A stretch of DNA of 64,000 bases from Caulobacter zeae (GTDB lineage Bacteria > Pseudomonadota > Alphaproteobacteria > Caulobacterales > Caulobacteraceae): positions 248,001 through 312,000 of the forward strand of contig NZ_PJRS01000022.1 in NCBI RefSeq assembly GCF_002858925.1, written 5' to 3'. A program made the translations under genes and the position numbers. Shown one piece after another: positions 62,046-64,000 of this stretch; positions within the stretch are counted from its first letter, which is position 1, and each line of letters begins with the position of its first letter. The notes beneath the pieces are model-generated. The model was given only the letters and a program-made list of their open reading frames with translations. It had not been told where the DNA came from and made no database searches.

Positions 62046-62171
62046 ATAACGTCCTCCGGCGGGGTGCCCGGTCTGGTCGCGAGTTCCAGGCGCGGGTCCG
62101 CCATCCCGTTCGCGCGCCTGCGCGCCTGCGCCCCGTCCAGCCTCCGTCACCATCGAGACAGAGGCTAAGAA

Positions 62172-64000
62172 ATGACCGTCACCGTCGCCGCCCTCGGCTT
62201 TCCCCGCATCGGCCCCCAGCGCCGCCTGAAGACCGCCCTCGAAGCCCACTGGGCCGGCCGCCTCGACGCCGAAGGGCTCCAGACCGAGGCCGCCACGCTG
62301 CGCGCCCTGGCCTGGCGCCGCCAGGCGCACCTGGGCGTCGACCACGTGCCCAGCAACGACTTCTCGCTCTACGACCACGTGCTCGACACGGCCGCCATGG
62401 TCGGCGCGGTCCCCGCCGCCTATGGCTGGACCGGCGGTCCGGTCGACCTGCCGCTCTACTTCGCCATGGCGCGCGGAACCCAGGGTCGCCAGGCCTGCGA
62501 CCACGGCTGCGCCCACGAGACCTCGGCCACCGGCCTGCCGGCGCTCGAGATGACCAAGTGGTTCGACACCAACTACCACTACCTCGCGCCCGAGCTGTCC
62601 CCCGGCCAGGCCTTCGCCCTGACCTCGACCAAGGTCGTCGACGACTTCCTCGAGGCCAAGGCGCAGGGGATCTTCACCCGCCCGGTGATCCTGGGGCCCG
62701 TCACCTTCCTCAAGCTGGCGAAAAGCAAGGACTCCAACCCGAATGGGGACTCCCAGCCGCTGTCGCTGCTGTCTTCCCTGCTGCCCGTCTACGCCGAGGT
62801 GCTCCGGCGCCTGGCCCAGGCGGGCGCCGACTGGGTGCAGATCGACGAGCCCTGCCTGGCGCTCGACCTCACCGACTTCGAGCGCGCCGAGATCCGCCGC
62901 GCCTACGGCGCCCTGACCCACGCCGCCCCGCGCATCCGCATCCTGCTGGCCAGCTATTTCGGGACCTATGGCGACAACCTCGCCACCGCCGCCAACCTGC
63001 CGGTCGACGGCCTGCACCTGGATCTCGTCCGCGCCCCGCAGGACCTCGACGCCGCCGTCGCCCTGGCCCGCGACAGCCTGGTGCTGGAACTGGGCGTCGT
63101 CGACGGCCGCAACGTCTGGCGCGCCGACCTGACGGCCATCCTCGACCGGGTCGAGCCGATTGTCGCCGCCCGCGGTCCCGACCGCGTGATCCTGGCCCCG
63201 TCCTGCTCGCTGCTGCACGCCCCGCTCGACCTCGCCATCGAGACCGATCTCGACCCCGAGGTCAGCCAGTGGCTGGCCTTCGCCGTGCAGAAGCTGGAAG
63301 AGCTGGCGATCCTGGCCAAGGCCCTCAACCAGGGCCGCGCCGCCGTTCGCGCCGAACTCGACGCCGCGGGCGCCGCCGTCGCCTGGCGCAAGACCTCGCC
63401 GCGCATCCACGATCCCGCCGTCCAGGCCCGCGCCGCCGCCGTCACCGCCGATGATGCGATCCGCGCCACGCCGTTCGAGCAGCGCATCGTGCTGCAACAG
63501 ACAAGGCTTAACCTGCCGCCCCTGCCGACCACCACCATCGGCTCGTTCCCGCAGACCGCCGCCGTCCGCCAGACCCGCGCCGCCCACGCCAAGGGCCAGC
63601 TGGCCGACGCCGACTATGCCGACTTCCTGCGCGCCGAGACCGCCCGCGCGGTGGCCTGGCAGCAGGAGATCGGCCTCGACGTGCTGGTCCACGGCGAGTT
63701 CGAGCGCAACGACATGGTCCAGTATTTCGGCGAGCGGCTGAACGGCTTTGTCTTCACCAGGCACGCCTGGGTGCAGTCCTACGGCTCGCGCTGCGTGCGC
63801 CCGCCGATCCTCTATGGCGACGTCTCGCGCCCCGCGCCGATGACGGTCGAGTGGTGGGCCTACGCCCAATCCCTCACCGCCCGGCCGATGAAGGGCATGC
63901 TGACCGGCCCGGTCACCATCCTGCAATGGTCGTTCGTCCGCGACGACATCCCCCGCGGTGAAACCTGCCGCCAGATCGCCCTGGCCGTCCGCGACGAGGT
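62172..64000 (+). CDS. metE: Cobalamin-independent methionine synthase, 3' end cut
   Basis: Transfers the methyl group of 5-methyltetrahydropteroyl-polyglutamate to homocysteine. 609 of about 770 residues are visible: the N-terminal barrel from LGFPRIGPQRRLKTALEAHW, TKWFDTNYHYLAPEL, then QIDEPCLALDL, and the second barrel from LPTTTIGSFPQTAAVRQTR, HGEFERNDMVQYFGE, SYGSRCVRPPI and GMLTGPVTILQWSFVRDDI. The C-terminal zinc ligands lie beyond the edge. Expression is set by the riboswitch before it, so the organism should also have metH or rely on imported B12. Confidence 0.96.
   Translation, partial: MTVTVAALGFPRIGPQRRLKTALEAHWAGRLDAEGLQTEAATLRALAWRRQAHLGVDHVPSNDFSLYDHVLDTAAMVGAVPAAYGWTGGPVDLPLYFAMARGTQGRQACDHGCAHETSATGLPALEMTKWFDTNYHYLAPELSPGQAFALTSTKVVDDFLEAKAQGIFTRPVILGPVTFLKLAKSKDSNPNGDSQPLSLLSSLLPVYAEVLRRLAQAGADWVQIDEPCLALDLTDFERAEIRRAYGALTHAAPRIRILLASYFGTYGDNLATAANLPVDGLHLDLVRAPQDLDAAVALARDSLVLELGVVDGRNVWRADLTAILDRVEPIVAARGPDRVILAPSCSLLHAPLDLAIETDLDPEVSQWLAFAVQKLEELAILAKALNQGRAAVRAELDAAGAAVAWRKTSPRIHDPAVQARAAAVTADDAIRATPFEQRIVLQQTRLNLPPLPTTTIGSFPQTAAVRQTRAAHAKGQLADADYADFLRAETARAVAWQQEIGLDVLVHGEFERNDMVQYFGERLNGFVFTRHAWVQSYGSRCVRPPILYGDVSRPAPMTVEWWAYAQSLTARPMKGMLTGPVTILQWSFVRDDIPRGETCRQIALAVRDE

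Noticed and set aside
61680..63926. 748-codon frame on the minus strand across metE
   Set aside because: Antisense shadow; the plus strand gives an unbroken MetE with all family motifs, preceded by a cobalamin riboswitch.

Overview
The window is high-GC DNA from an alphaproteobacterium, most likely a Caulobacter-type organism. The signs are two TonB-dependent receptors of the Caulobacter/Xanthomonas kind, densely overlapping operons with GTGA/ATGA junctions, alphaproteobacterial gene sets (ccmI-E-F-H, glnE, msrPQ), and several families of dispersed intergenic repeats. No rRNA, tRNA, CRISPR array, phage or transposase was seen. Everything looks chromosomal. The species is inferred from gene content only.

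Layout. 1-2437: the 5' part of a TonB receptor on the minus strand, preceded by a tandem glycine riboswitch. 2438-5610: an orphan Fe/phosphoglycerate-type binding lipoprotein divergent from an OmpR-type regulator/kinase pair. 5607-15744: a complete cellulose synthesis operon on the minus strand (bcsAB fusion, bcsC, bcsD, bcsZ and a small BcsR/BcsP-like protein). 16284-27971: a D-glucarate/galactarate locus (5-dehydro-4-deoxyglucarate dehydratase, LysR regulator, type B carboxylesterase, secreted beta-helix protein, unknown Tat-secreted protein, GudP-like transporter, divergent TonB receptor). 28157-30255: a BlaI/M56-peptidase system with matching operators inside two promoters, one of them in front of an unknown membrane protein. 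30312-37039: glnE, then an EF-hand protein, an ECF sigma factor, a probable anti-sigma factor and a periplasmic metal-sensor-like protein, then msrP-msrQ. 37173-48388: secreted peptidases and hydrolases, radC and a split methionine ABC importer (metNI with a GNAT gene, metQ apart). 48582-53491: a two-component operon with a ParDE-type toxin-antitoxin pair between regulator and kinase, next to a DegP-type protease. 53635-57675: the cytochrome c maturation operon. 57755-61683: an unknown protein and a PepSY-regulator-kinase operon. 61794-64000: metE (3' end cut) behind a perfect 20-bp palindrome, a sigma70-like promoter and a cobalamin riboswitch.

How the genes work together. Three regulator/kinase pairs, one ECF module and one BlaI/M56 module make this an envelope-sensing stretch. 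Two methionine-related systems lie in it: uptake by MetNIQ, and synthesis by MetE under vitamin B12 control and probably a second, transcriptional control. The most unusual points are the glycine riboswitch in front of a TonB receptor, the identical BlaI operator geometry at two promoters without any beta-lactamase gene, the toxin-antitoxin pair inside a two-component operon, and repeat-derived sequence that forms both ends of msrQ.
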